From positions 434,001 through 498,000 of the forward strand of contig JACKQL020000001.1 in NCBI GenBank assembly GCA_018296165.2: a stretch of 64,000 nucleotides of DNA, read 5' to 3'. This DNA is from Termitomyces sp. T153. Its lineage: Eukaryota > Basidiomycota > Agaricomycetes > Agaricales > Lyophyllaceae. Below, piece by piece: positions 1-11,015 of the stretch. The notes beneath the pieces are model-generated. The model was not told the DNA's origin. It worked only from the letters and a program-made list of their open reading frames with translations, and made no database searches. The translations under genes were made by a program, and so were the position numbers. The stretch's first letter is position 1. Each line of letters starts with the position of its first letter.

Positions 1-297
1 CGCGTTCAAGGCGAAACGAGCTCTATACTGGGAAAGATGATCGATGGAAGGACCATGTCATTCTTTTAGGTCTCGTAGCTGTGAGCTTCATCTTTTCTCC
101 TAATGTGTTGTTTCTCATGCCTCCTGTGCTCTCAGACTGTTGCAATCCTTGTGGCACAGGTACTTTCTACTCGACAGCAAGCTCTTTCTGAAGCCGTAGC
201 GCGCACCCGACACCCAAGCATGCCTCAAAGGCAAAGAGCGCCCATCAGTATAACCACGCTGGACGCTGACAATCCAGATCGACATTTGGGAGAATGA
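1..297 (+). CDS. 3' end of an unrecognised membrane protein gene
   Basis: Two exons read together as the C-terminus of a gene that starts before the window. Exon 3-80 (frame 3) encodes a charged stretch (DDRWKDH) and then the start of a hydrophobic run. A 55-nt GTGAGC...CTCAG intron (81-135, phase 0) joins it to 136-297, which ends in TGA. The junction gives HVILLGLVA + TVAILVAQVLS, a convincing membrane helix, followed by a polar 45-residue tail rich in Arg, Ser and Thr that ends DRHLGE. The join across the intron supports a real gene. The family is not recognisable from about 80 residues. The gene converges tail to tail with the minus-strand gene that ends at 381. Confidence 0.5.
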
Positions 298-380
298 TAG
301 AATACTTTCTTAGTAAGTTGACGCCATGTTATTAAATTGTATGATGTGTAGTGAAGAGTACATGGATTCCAAGGTCTCCA

Positions 381-1651
381 TTAGAAATACAGTCCACTCC
401 ATCCCCTTGAACGCACAAGTATTTGATCGGCACCCTCTTTGTCACCTGCCCAGTGAGTCCATGTCTGACCACCGGACACATCTTCGAAGCGGTGGAGTCC
501 AACGGCCGTGAATGACTTGGAGTTCAACTCGACTCGACCACTAAAATCGGCCTCTTTGTAAGTGAGGTACACGTCTCCGTTGCGCGAAGACAGGTGGACG
601 TTATCAATTTGACGCTTCAAGGCCTTGGAACCAATGTAGAAAATGTCCGTACGTCCCGCACCAGTCGTTGTTCTGAAGGACACAGGTAACAGATGTTCAG
701 GATCTAAAGGGGCAGTCGGATGGGCGCGGATGTTGGTAATGCCATCACCGCGTTGAGTAGTGATGCTGGTGCTATTGAGGATTGCAACATCACCCACAAT
801 CCAACCACGAATGAGCTCAAGGGCCATGTGGTTACCGCGAATGGTTTGACTAGGGATGATGAGGTTGTTCTTATCCATGGCAAACAGCGTAACGAAGAAG
901 GATTCCAACTCTACATTGGCGTCGGGAGCAAATTGGATGTGCGTGGTAGCATGCGAGACGACATGAAGCTTCTTGAGGGTTGAAGGGATATACATAACAA
1001 TATCAAAACGCATACACTCGGCTTGGAGATCTGCGCCGGGAGTAGATATGACCAGACGGCTGCTCCTTATCGAGCCATCCTCATTAAAGTCAGGATAGAT
1101 GACGTTGATGTACTTGAGCAGTGTCTCGTTGCTTGTACGAAGAGTCATTTCGTATTCAACGTCTTTCGAGTCAGGGGCACCTTGGGCGATTACGAAAGTG
1201 CCGACAATGCTCCCACGAAACTCGAAAGAGTGGTCATTCTCTAGGCCCACTGGAGTCGTCATGACCACCTTGGTGTTGTTATATACATGGGGAGCGGCGA
1301 GACAACCAAGCGAACTGCTAAATGTAGGCATAAGCTCTAGACCAGTAGGCGCATCCTATTAGTGTGATATATCAATAAGCTATTCATGGGGCAAGGATGG
1401 GTCACATACAGATACAGCCCATATAATAAGCTTGACAGAATTCCAAATGGCAATGCCAACAACAACAATACCGAATGCTTTCCAAAAGAGAGAACAACTA
1501 AGTAACTGTAAGATAGTCTTTCTTGGATGAACAGTATTGGGCGCACGTACTCAAGTCCGCAACAAACGCAACAACCGCTCTTACGCTTCCGCCTAGGTCG
1601 TGTCTCCGAATCAAGAAGGCCAACGCTCGCTTCATCGCCTTCACGATCCAT
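381..1651 (-). CDS. Single-pass membrane protein with beta-rich adhesin-like ectodomain
   Basis: Three exons (1651-1551, 1497-1410, 1355-381) give about 387 residues. Intron junctions GTACGT...TTAG and GTATGT...ATAG keep frame. Residues 1-34 are a short cytosolic tail with a basic patch (RPRRKRK) and a cysteine cluster (GCCVCCGLDC). A membrane anchor follows at about 38-62 (FWKAFGIVVVGIAIWNSVK). Residues from about 75 to the end form a beta-rich region ending GWSGLYF with repeated strand motifs such as SRNGDVYLTY, resembling the DUF4097-type putative adhesin fold. Positive-inside charge suggests the large C-terminal part is extracellular or lumenal. The start is uncertain: ATG 1651 is used, but in-frame codons continue upstream to an ATG at 1876, possibly through another intron. 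The function is unknown. Confidence 0.72.
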
Positions 1652-2229
1652 ATACGGAAGGGGATGGTCGAGAGGTGCACTCGTTAGAGCGACTCTGCCT
1701 TCATCCGACGTGAGAGGGTTATCTGTGGTAGAAGCCGTCAATAACAAGATCGAAAAAACATCGGAAAACCACAGCGAACAGTGTTTGTCCCAATGTTGCT
1801 TGAGTTTGAGAGCACCCATGACACCACCAATCATGGTGAAAAATGAAAGGCCACGACGAGCAGGTCGCTGGTTCATGATGGGAAGAGAAAAATGGGAAGA
1901 CCGGGAGTGTAAGGAAGGCACCTACAAGAAAGGGTGTTCATCAATTAATCGACATCAGTTGGCGCGTCAGCCGTGCAAGGCCGCGAGGCCGCGCAGGATG
2001 GCGGCCGTAATTATTTATTTAGATAAAAAAAATACAGTCACGGTATAACATTCAGTGGCTAATACGGAGGACTCATTTTTCATTCAATCATCTCTTTGAT
2101 CCAATACATTACATAGCTCTTCAAAGGAACGGTACACCATGCTAGTGCGTGTCATGATTATAATCTTGTCTACTGATAATAAACGCGTAGAAACATCAGA
2201 TATACATACCTATGTAGCCCAACAACTGC
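1652..2229. other. Intergenic region between two minus-strand genes
   Basis: It holds the possible upstream extension of the membrane-protein gene (open on the minus strand to about 1921), a GC-rich patch near 1960-2010 and an AT-rich stretch near 2015-2060. The last part is probably the 3' untranslated region of the peptidase gene that ends at 2230. I see no other gene. Confidence 0.5.
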
Positions 2230-3985
2230 TTAGGCAAGAGTACCCTGATTCGTCTTTTAGTTGCAGATCTACCAGAAACATAGACCGACGTACCATGGGG
2301 TCCCATGGCGGGAGCACGACCTTCTCTCCAGACTCATAGACTTCGACAAGGACCTTGGGAATGTACGCTTTGGGTGCGACGACCTGATAGACAAACCTAT
2401 TCGCTTCCACGTGAGAAGGAACGAAAGCGGAAATTGTGTGCTAGCTCACTGCTCAAACCACGCATCGGTCATGATGAAATACCCTTTGTCACCATTCGCG
2501 TCACCCCAAGAGTTCTCAACTTTGTAACGGACAGGCTTGCCGCTGTCGTCCAAGTGGACGCCCGATATGACCATGGCATGCGTCATGGCGGATTCATTGA
2601 CCTGAAGGCGCTCAGCTTTGGTCAGACCCAAAGTAATGTCAAATGCGAGCTCGTATTGGAACAGTGCAGGATCCATGATGCCGCCAGCCGTGTCTGAAAA
2701 TTTGCCGACATCACAGCCAAAGAAGACGGGCTGACCGGCCTTGATCATCTGTGAGAAAAACATTATTTATTATTACCAAGACAAAACAAGGAATGAAATG
2801 ACCTTGACTATAACAGCCTTAAGATTTTCAATCTCAGTATTGACATCTAGAACACGTATGAGTTATGAAACGCGCTGATTCAGCGAAACTCACAAAGGAC
2901 GGGACGAGCTCCCCAGATGTTTCCAAGTTGGTTGACGGTGTAAAGCTTGGTGTACGAATTACGGGGATCGTTAATGAGAGACAATGACTCGGAGACGGGA
3001 TAAGGCTTGGACACAAATGCCTTGGCGAACTCAAGAGGAGTGCCATTCCATTTACCAAATTTCCCATCGGCATCTGTGTACTCCCAGGTAAATGTCTCAT
3101 CAGCGGTAGGAGGAACACCCAGAGTCGCGGTAAGGATGATATAGATTTCCTTGACAAGATCCTCTTTCTTGGCACGGAGAGTGGAGACAAGGACGTCCTC
3201 AGGGACAAAAGAAGCACGTAATGAAGAAGAGAGACGGCGTAAGATGAGAGCATGCTCGCGAAGTTTGGTCTTGACAAGATTATTCAGAGGGCCAGAGAGA
3301 GATGAATGAGTAGATTCAGGGAAAACAGCCTGAGGAACCAAACCGTAGCGCTCAACAAGATTGACGATCATGTCCCATTGACCACCATCGCTGATGAGGT
3401 CAGCAGACAGGTGGCTAACGAGACGGTCGTCGATGGGGAGATTAGCGTTTTGTATGGAGAGCTCAAGATAGTAGTTGGCCTTGTTGAGTTTATCCCAGAA
3501 GAAGAGATAAGACTATACACAGCATGCGGTTAGGAGAACGTTCTGTGTTTTGAAGTAGCGTGGCTTACTTGAGATAATTCAAAGTCACTAATCTTAAGAG
3601 CCTTCATGATGGAGTAGCGGAAGACATTAGTAGAGGCAAATATCCAGCAGCGGCCACTGCTCTTCTGGTTAGTGATGGGACCAGTCTTGAAGTCAATGAC
3701 ATTGTTGAAGACATGAACATCGGAAGTACGGGCGGTACGAGATGTGAGAGCAGTGGAAAGATTGGAGTGCTGGAGGACTGTGCGAGCCAGAATAACCTTG
3801 GGATCACTGGCTGCATCAGACTCCCAAGAGGCAATGGTGGACTTTGTAAGAGAGCCGTCTGAGGACGAGGGTGAGACGACATGGAGGGAATCCATGCCGG
3901 CCACAAGATCTGGGGACAAGATGCGCTTCTCATCGTGCGCGATGGGGATGGGGGAAGGCTGCTGCTTGGAAGGAGCAGACCCCAT
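2230..3985 (-). CDS. LAP3: Bleomycin hydrolase / cysteine aminopeptidase (peptidase C1B)
   Basis: Six exons (3985-3569, 3512-2894, 2846-2803, 2748-2450, 2396-2294, 2244-2230) splice to 498 residues, a little longer than the family norm. The papain-type triad is visible: Cys113 in QKSSGRCWIFAS, His417 in MTHAMVISG and Asn439 in KVENSWGD. The family forms a cytosolic self-compartmentalised hexamer with aminopeptidase and homocysteine-thiolactonase/bleomycin-inactivating activity. The last exon is only 15 nt and supplies GTLA-stop after LPPWDPM. This matches the conserved family C-terminus, whose terminal residues trim into the active site. ATG 3985 is preferred over the in-frame ATG at 4009 because it gives MGSAPSK, a textbook N-myristoylation signal (Gly2, Ser6, Lys7). 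Introns are 47-56 nt. The gene is divergent from the arylesterase gene at 4064. Confidence 0.95.
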
Positions 3986-4063
3986 GGTGGAATGAGGCGA
4001 AAGGACCAATCGATCAACACTGTCTTATTCGGGTCACGTCACGAGGGGTTGCCATCTGCGGTC
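3986..4063. promoter_or_regulatory. Shared divergent promoter gap (78 bp)
   Basis: Only 78 bp separate the start codons of the minus-strand peptidase and the plus-strand arylesterase. Both genes must therefore use overlapping core promoters, or start transcription inside each other's coding region. I see no TATA box. Confidence 0.55.
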
Positions 4064-5481
4064 ATGTCGCGTCTCGTCGCTCTTCTCGTCGCTCTCCTTG
4101 CCGCTGCCGCCGCCTTTTATCAACTCACTCTCAAGCCCATTCTCACAACAGCTGGCCTCTGGCGCAGAGTCGAGTCTCTCGCCAATGACCGCTGCACTTC
4201 AGTCCCTAAGCTTCAAGCCTGTGAAAGTATTTTGGCATTTACCTCATGTTCCCGTCTTCTACTGACCATACCACAGAGATCGTTCTGCACCAACCTACAG
4301 GTATCTTGTACCTCGCATGTTCTCTGCCATCCAGTAGGACATTTTGGTCCCCTGCCGTGAACCGCCTCGATGCAGAACATGCATCTTTTGACGACTACGT
4401 TGCCACTTACGATCCAGCCTCGAACCGCGTCACCCGCCTCAAATTCCTGAATTTCAACAGTACACGAGGTTTCTCATCCCATGGCATGGACATCGTCCAG
4501 TCTTCCTCAAACTCTGATGAACTGTTCGTCTATCTCATCAACCACCGTGCACCCCTTGTCCATCAGTCCGCCCGCGAAGTGGGTGCGGACTCCACTGTCG
4601 AAATTTTTAGAACGGTAATAGACAGCGACTCCCTGATCCATATCCGTACTGTCCAAGACCCTATCATTATCTGTCCCAACGACGTTGTAGGGTACCCGGA
4701 TGGTCAGAGCTTCTATTTCACTAATGACCACGGCGAAAAAGTCGGCCTTGTGCGTCTCACTCATTCCGGGTATCATCGGTAGATGGTAACTAAGTATGTT
4801 AACAGGTACGTGGACTCGAATACTTTGGCCGAAAATCGTCTTCTGTTGGGTATTGTCATGCACAGACCGGATGCAAACACGCAATCACCAATATGCAAGG
4901 AAATAACGGGATTGCAAGAGCCCAAAATGACAGTTTGTATGTTGTCAATTCTCTGGCCGGTGTGATCAACATCCTCGAGAGACAGTCAGACGATACGCTT
5001 GTCATATCAGATACTATCCCGACAGGTGAGCATTACTTAAGGAGGTGCGAGTCTTGACTCGGCCGAACTTAGGCCATATATGTACCTAGATCGAAGCCTG
5101 GACAATGCTTCCATAGACTCGGACGGTGCTCTCTGGATTGCAGGTGAGCCTGCTTCTTCATTGACAGCCGGTAAACTCGATTGACTTCTGCTTAGGCTTT
5201 CCTGACGCCTTGACTTTCTTGTTCAAGCATTTCCCAAACCCTTCCATACCAGCACCATCCTCCGCATTACGTATGACCCTAAACACAGGCTCATCTTCTT
5301 TTTTCGGAGAGAAGTACAAGTTGGAGAAGGTATTTTCGAGCTGACTGCGGAAAAAGTTCGGGGTTGATGTGATGTGTATGTATTGCAGGTTTTTGAGGAC
5401 AGCGGAAGTATAGCATCAGGCACGACCTCTGTAGTACATGACGCCCAGAGACATCGCCTGTTCTTGCATGGTATGTTTTAA
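4064..5481 (+). CDS. Paraoxonase-like arylesterase (calcium-dependent beta-propeller)
   Basis: Exons 4064-4226, 4277-4749, 4806-5025, 5090-5143, 5196-5329 and 5389-5481 give about 378 residues, usual for this family. Residues 5-20 are a hydrophobic N-terminal anchor/signal (ALLVALLAAAAAFYQL). Key paraoxonase positions are recognisable: the His pair (His123 in SSHGMD, His144 in YLINHRAP) and calcium ligands Asn204 (FTNDH), Asn246 (GNNGIA) and Asp290-Asn291 (LDNASIDSDG). The family hydrolyses lactones and aryl esters on a six-bladed propeller, usually at a membrane or secreted. The 3' end is uncertain. Reading on gives LHGMF-stop at 5479-5481. A last intron from 5471 to an acceptor near 5566-5571 would add about 40 residues ending near 5690, but with no family resemblance I could see. 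Confidence 0.88.
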
Positions 5482-5937
5482 TTTCCAGGTTTGCACGAAC
5501 AAGGCGTTGAAGCTATCCTTGAAAAGGTCCATTAGCACCTCATTTAAGCATATGTTTGACTTAGCACTAGCTGGACTTACGTACGTAAGAATCCAAAGCC
5601 GTGTTTTGCCGAGATGTCGGCCGATGGCGCCTTCCTACGAAAATGAGTTTACCGTGGCGTACAGTATTCTTGTCTATTTTTTGTTGTAGAGGGAGATATC
5701 ATAATAGTGACACATTGTTCCCGACATGATTATGCTCTTGATTGTGCTAACAATATCAGATACAAGTCAGACCCAGTTGACTACTCAAGGACTCGGGAGA
5801 CCCGCGACAAGAATAGAATATTCAACATGAAATCGTACAATGTGTATTATGTACGCATGTACATGTACATCTGTCGACAGTCCTCTGCCAATCGTCTGAT
5901 TCACCGTATGTAAATAGTCAGAAAGCAAGAGCTAATT
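5482..5937. other. 3' flank of the arylesterase gene; boundary of island 1
   Basis: It holds the possible alternative last exon (about 5567-5690) and then AT-rich sequence without coding signal. Repeat DNA begins close to 5938. Confidence 0.45.
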
Positions 5938-6488
5938 GACATAAAGGAAATGAGGAGTGAAGTGAAAAATGTCACTATTGCTAGCCTAACTTGCTAGATA
6001 GTAACAGAAGGTTGCTGGGTAATAGAAGGAGAAAGGGACAGAGACAAAAGAGTCACTAGAAAAGGGGAACTAAGTGATAGAAAGGGAGTAGGGAACAAGA
6101 AAGGAATGAAAGTTTATGTGAACTGGGGGACAAATGCAAACTAGTCACTAGCTATAGTCACTAGCATTGCTAAGTTGTAATAACCTAAGGGCACCTGCAG
6201 TTGGCAACCATGCTAGATTGAGTATGAAGTCATCAAGACTTGTTGCTAAGTCATTGGCAATGACAAAAGAGAGCAATGGATATATGAAGCTGGTAAGCTG
6301 AGAGCTAACAGGGAGAATGATACTCTGTTGGTTAGTTGCTTTTGTCTCTCTGTACAGGCAGTATTTATACTGTTCATAGGTATAGTATTTAGAAAGGAAA
6401 TATTAGTTGCCACCAGCAATGGTGTCTGCCAAAGTGTTTATGTTACATACATATTGGATGTCAGTATAGTAACCAAGTATATGTATGC
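5938..6488 (+). repeat. Diverged LTR-B fragment
   Basis: The sequence follows the LTR-B consensus from the GTCACTATTGCTAG region through GGCACCTGCAGTTGGCA to the ACAGGCAGTATTTATACTGT region. It lacks both LTR ends. It directly abuts the next LTR-B copy at 6489. Confidence 0.65.
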
Positions 6489-7205
6489 TAATGTGCTCTT
6501 ATGCTGCCTAGTGCCATGCAGGAAACCTAAAAGGAGGACCTAACACTAGTCACTAGATAGGGTAGCTGGCAGTAGGAAGTTAATAGTTGAGGGCAAGTCA
6601 GTAACCATCCCAGAGAACTAGAGTGAAAGTTGTGTTGTGGAGTGAAGTCGAAAGAAGTCGCTATTGCTAGCGGAAGTCGCTAGTGACGATAAGGAGAGAA
6701 AAAGAGTAAAGACCAGTAACATCGCTAAGACAAAGTGCCCTCTTAATGGAGGTAGTGGAGAGTGAGGGAATAGGGTAGAGACAGGGAAAGGCAGTAACAG
6801 GAAGACTAAAATCAAGGGACAAACATAAACTGGTCGCTAGCCATAATTGCTAGCATTGCTAAGTCGGATTAACTAAAATAGGCACCTGCAGTTGGCACCA
6901 CACTAAGTCGAGGTTGAAGTTGAGAAGGCTTATCATTAAGCCTGGGTCAAAGGCAATAGAGGAGCGAAAGAAGCAAAGTGAAATCTCTTGCTGGTAAGCT
7001 CAAAGATAGCAGTTCTCTGATTGTTCCCCCTTTCTTTAATGTCTATGTACAGTCACTATTTATACATTTGAAAGTATAGTATGGGAAAGTAAACAAATAG
7101 GCACCACTAGTGATGGCATCTGTCACTGTGTTTAGGGTGCATACAAGGCATCAGTCTGTAACTAAGTGAAAAATCATAGGTGAAGTCTTGGCAGCACCTA
7201 ATTGC

Positions 7206-8394
7206 TGTCATGACCCGTACCCTGGACCCCCACACATTGTCCAGCAACCTCCCATTCCCCAAAGCCCCCAATGCTCCACCAAACTTCTGCCCATGCCCCA
7301 TGCCTATTTTGATTAGCCCCAATGCACCCTTGGCTAACTCCAACGCCTCCCTGGCTAACTCTGATGGCCCCCTGGCCAACTTTGACGCCTTCCCTGCAGC
7401 CACTGACACTTACCCTGGATCTCCCAAACCCCGAGAACCACCCCCACTGTTCCTGATCTTCACCACCCATCATCAACTCAACACCCTGGCTCCTCCGACC
7501 CATTCCGAAGTATCACAACAACCTTGGGGCGACCTGTGTTCCCAAATGATCCCATCAACATATCAACGTGGCCCAACCCTTGATTGCAACTGACACCCAC
7601 CAACTCCGTCGAGCTCCGCCAAGCCCCGCCGCCACAGCCGATGTACTCTGAAGTTCTCCAGTAGTCAGTATATAAGATGTCGAGTAGCTCTTTGTATGCT
7701 AGTCTTGATGTTACCTACCTATTGTTAATGTTACCTATGGTCTGATTGTTTTCTTTCTCGTGTTCTGTGTTCCGTGTCTTGTTTTCCTTACTCTCAGTCT
7801 CCTGGTCTTATCTCAGTCTCCTGGTCCTATCTCAGTCTCCCGGTCTTGTCTTGTCTCCATTTTGTTATCATTCTCATTATCATTTCGTATCTCCACTCGA
7901 ATCTATTCTTGTTCCATCTTGACCCCATTTCATTTTGTCCGACGCTGTCTTGGTGACTCTGTCCGGCCATTGTGCCCAAGTCTTCCTCAACCTTAACGAC
8001 CTCATGAACTCCATGATTACGATTATGAACCCTGACACTCTTCCACCAGATCCAAACCTCACTCTTCGCTTGGTTCCGGACTCCATCAACCCCAATTGAT
8101 CTTCCATCAAACCCCAACTCCGCTCCCATTGATTGCGTAGCCTCCTACCCCTTCGCGTCTGTGAATCTCCCATACAGTCTTCTGCCTGAACCCTGCCAAG
8201 CCCATCCCGTTTCCTCGCAATCCGACTTCTCCGGACCTCCCCGGACCTGTTCAGATCACACTCCACCAACTATCCGCGCAAGCAACCAGTGTCCAGAACA
8301 CTTTTGAGTGTCCGGTTGCCAGTGCAAGGGGATCATGCCTGCCTAGTAAGGACTTGCCAGTGTACTGAGCCCCCATCGTCAGCGGAACCTGACA
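7206..8394 (+). mobile_element. Solo LTR-A with 5-bp target-site duplication
   Basis: This 1,189-bp LTR starts TGTCATGACC and ends CCTGACA. ATTGC lies directly before it (7201-7205) and directly after it (8395-8399). It sits inside an LTR-B copy. Two other LTR-B copies, at 51989 and 58058, show the same flanking sequence with a single ATTGC and no insert. Confidence 0.95.
7669..7676 (+). promoter_or_regulatory. TATA box of LTR-A
   Basis: TATATAAG follows a conserved CCAGTAGTCAG in the solo LTR. The same site occurs in the other LTR-A copies (22382-22389, near 28157 and near 61360). It probably marks the start of the R region of this family's transcript. Confidence 0.6.
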
Positions 8395-8790
8395 ATTGCA
8401 AATGAAACCAAAAAGTAACAAGTCCGATGTCAATACCTGAAGTGTAGATGCTGTTCAAGTATGTTGGTAAGCTTGGCAAAAGAAATGATAGTAAAAAGGT
8501 ATGCATCTGATAATTTGTCCATATATAGTAAGAGAACGCTGTTTTGTTGCTAGAGTTGCTAGGGTCACTAATAATTGTCACTAGGGAGGGCCTAGGCCTT
8601 GATAATTTAGGCCCAAGTTCCAGACTCCACGTGATGTTTCTCGTGATTGGTAAGTCTCATGCTTTGGTCCAATCCTTGGGCTAGGTCTTGTGTGCTGAGT
8701 GTTGTGACTTGTGCTGGATTCAAGATAGTCAGCTGCCGCTAAGTCCAAAATGCCAAAAAAATGGTGCTCAGCGATAACTGGGGCTCATTA

Positions 8791-9229
8791 ATGCATTGTC
8801 AATATAATGTGTAAAAATTGTCAATCACAAGAAAAGAGCATTTCCAACATCAATATCTGAAGTGTAAATGCTATTCAAGTATGTTTATAAGCAAGACAAG
8901 AAGAATGATAAGTAAGAAGTCACACAGCTTTCAATATATCCCTTTTGGAGAGGAGGCAGTATTGTTGCTAGGTAAGATCACTGGCAATCATCACTAAGAA
9001 AGGCCTTGGCTTTATCATTCTAGACCCAAAGTCCAGACTCCACATGATGAGGCTTGTGATCCAGAAGTCCTGTAGTTGCTAAAATCTTGTGCAAAGGCTA
9101 CATTGTTCCAGGCTTTGGGGCTAGACATCATGTGACTTTTGCATGGTCATGTGGAATCTAGTCAGATGCTGTCCAATCAGAAATGCCAAAAATGGTGCTC
9201 AGCAACAATTGAGTCTTATCACTGGTAAG
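8791..9229 (+). repeat. Diverged partial LTR-B copy
   Basis: From about 8850 the sequence follows the 3' half of LTR-B (CTGAAGTGTAAATGCTATTC, then CAAGTATGTTTATAAGC, ending AATGGTGCTCAGCAACAATTG...CTTATCA at about 9220). It has many C-to-T type differences. The 5' half is missing. Confidence 0.65.
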
Positions 9230-9365
9230 ACTAAGACTCACTGGATCTTAGCATTGAATTGACAAAATACAAAGACCTAACTGAATGTAGTGAGGTTGGG
9301 TCTGGATCTCAGCATTGAGTTAGAATATGAAGGACCTAATCAAATGAAATGAGGTTGGGTCTGAG
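9230..9365 (+). repeat. Minisatellite, about 59-bp unit
   Basis: At least two imperfect units share the core GAGGTTGGGTCTGGATCTCA then GCATTGAGTT and a spacer with AAGGACCTAA. The same unit recurs, with more copies, at 11955-12180. Confidence 0.7.
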
Positions 9366-9550
9366 ACTTAACAAGAGTTACAGGCCCATGCTAAAGACAT
9401 GGACCATAGCTTGAAATCCAATAACATAGAGAACATTTAGTAGCTCTGGTGCCATTTTGTAGGTGGGATGCCATGTCCCACCCCCTTTCTCTTATTTTTG
9501 GCCTTCAGCCTACCCATATGTGAGGCCATTAACAGTCTCAAAGGGGGATA

Positions 9551-9709
9551 TGTAATGGAGCATCTAGCAGACCTCCTTGTCACTAACAAATTATATATCT
9601 TTATTTTGCCAGTTTTACTGTTATATACATATTAACTTGGCAGCATCACTTGATGCTGCCCTTATCACAGAGTATTTGTAATCACATAAGGCAGTGTCTT
9701 ACATCAACA
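9551..9709 (+). mobile_element. Possible small LTR
   Basis: The 159-bp stretch TGTAATGGAG...ACATCAACA begins with TG and ends with CA. It is preceded by a purine-rich AAAGGGGGATA that could be a polypurine tract. No second copy is in the window, so the call rests on end structure alone. Confidence 0.3.
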
Positions 9710-9809
9710 GAATCATGACTGGTTTTGACTTACAAGGTATGAATTGTAAGCTGTGCAACCTGTAATGAAAACATTACATCTTTACAGTGGCATCAACAGA
9801 GGCTGAAGC

Positions 9810-10206
9810 TGTCAGAATTGCTTATTGCATTCTACTTAGATGATCAGCATTCATTTATCTATGTGTATTCTGCTTTCTTCATTTCTATCATGTGTCTTCC
9901 ATGTGACTTCTTCTATTCAATTCAATTCCTTCTATTCTGTTTCTGACTCTGGACTTCAGGTTAGTATGTCACTCTTCAATACACTCAGTTTCTGACTCTG
10001 GACTTCAGCTTTAGTAACTATTCAGTCCCCTGTACTTTGCCTGTCTTCAACAGGTTATGGGCCACAGCCTCTAAAGCTTGAGTCCGAAGTTTTTATCATT
10101 TTGATTGCTTTGTGTCTGTGCTATAGTGGTTGCAGCTCTCTCTAGATACATATATGAACTATTTGGTAGTGACCCTTAAGTGGGGCTGCTTTATCTTGCC
10201 AGCACA
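9810..10206 (+). mobile_element. Copia LTR (family C) with leader, truncated
   Basis: The LTR starts TGTCAGAATTGCTTATTGCA and ends TGCCTGTCTTCAACA (9810-10052). The copia leader follows directly: GGTTATGGGCCACAGCC, then AGTCCGAAGTTTTTATC and GACCCTTAAGTGGGG, as after the LTR of the copia element at 43515. The element breaks off near 10206 and no gag follows. Confidence 0.78.
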
Positions 10207-11015
10207 CAGTCAGTAGGTACAGTGAAGGAAGTGAACTCTGCAGGTAGACCCAACTAGAGTGGATACAGAGTTGCAAGCATAAGCAGCATGGTGGAGGGAG
10301 ACTATAGAGAGAGAGATGCTAGGTAATAGCAAAAGCATTAGCAAAGAGGATGAGAAAGAACTGAAAGTAGCTGTAAGTGCTAGCTCCAAACATAGACTTG
10401 ATGAAATAGTATTCAAAAGGTGGTATTAGTAAAACAAAACAATGAAAACACTTAACTCAATCAAGAGAGTGCTAGGGCCAAAGAAGAAGCTTCAAAGTTG
10501 CAAGACTTAGATCTGAAGTCTGTGGCTAAGAACAAGGTACAATTCTTCAATGCTAGTATAGAAAACATGATGACAGTATATATATAGTAAGTAGAACTAA
10601 TGAAACCAAAAGAAAGCAGTGACAGTGAACTGGTTGCTAGCAACCTAGGCAAGTCAGAAAGAATGGCATGTGAAGATAAGTAACCCAAAGGATAGCTAAA
10701 GCTGACACCTGGAATGACAGTCAGTATGCCAGTTACTAAGGTGTTGTGTAGTAAGTAAATAAAACTAAATGAAGTGGCAAGGAAACCATGTTAATAATTC
10801 CAAGAAAAGGAATAGAATTGGTGACTTTGCTAAGAGGTTGCTAGAGGTTGCTAGTTATAAAAAAGGGAAAGTCATCCAATGGGCTGAGAGTCTAGATTAC
10901 ACATGATAAAGTCATGTGACCATTACATTTGCATAGAAACCAGAAAATATGGAAGTCACCAAAAACATAGGAAATAGCAGAAATTGGCACTTGGCAAGAA
11001 TAGAGTGTTATCATC
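10207..11015 (+). repeat. Strongly diverged LTR-B-type sequence
   Basis: The sequence is rich in GTTGCTAG and CTAGCAACC words typical of LTR-B. It ends TTATCA immediately before a block (TCCTCCCCTGGACTGAAACT) that matches the sequence next to the 3' LTR of the B element at 52408. The first half is barely alignable by eye. No genes are seen. Confidence 0.4.

Larger units (their letters stand above)
6489..8790 (+). mobile_element. Solo LTR-B interrupted by a solo LTR-A
   Basis: It begins TAATGTGCTCTTATGC and ends GGGGCTCATTA. These match the LTR-B ends (TGATG...CATCA) with one complementary change at each end. Without the inserted LTR-A and its 5-bp duplication it is about 1.1 kb, against 1,070 bp for the LTR at 57359-58428. 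ATGC occurs on both sides, a possible degenerate target duplication. No internal element sequence follows, so it is a solo LTR left by recombination. Confidence 0.78.

Noticed and set aside
103..297. Free-standing 64-codon gene
   Set aside because: The sequence from 136 continues an upstream exon through a clear GTGAGC...CTCAG intron, so it is the last exon of a partial gene.
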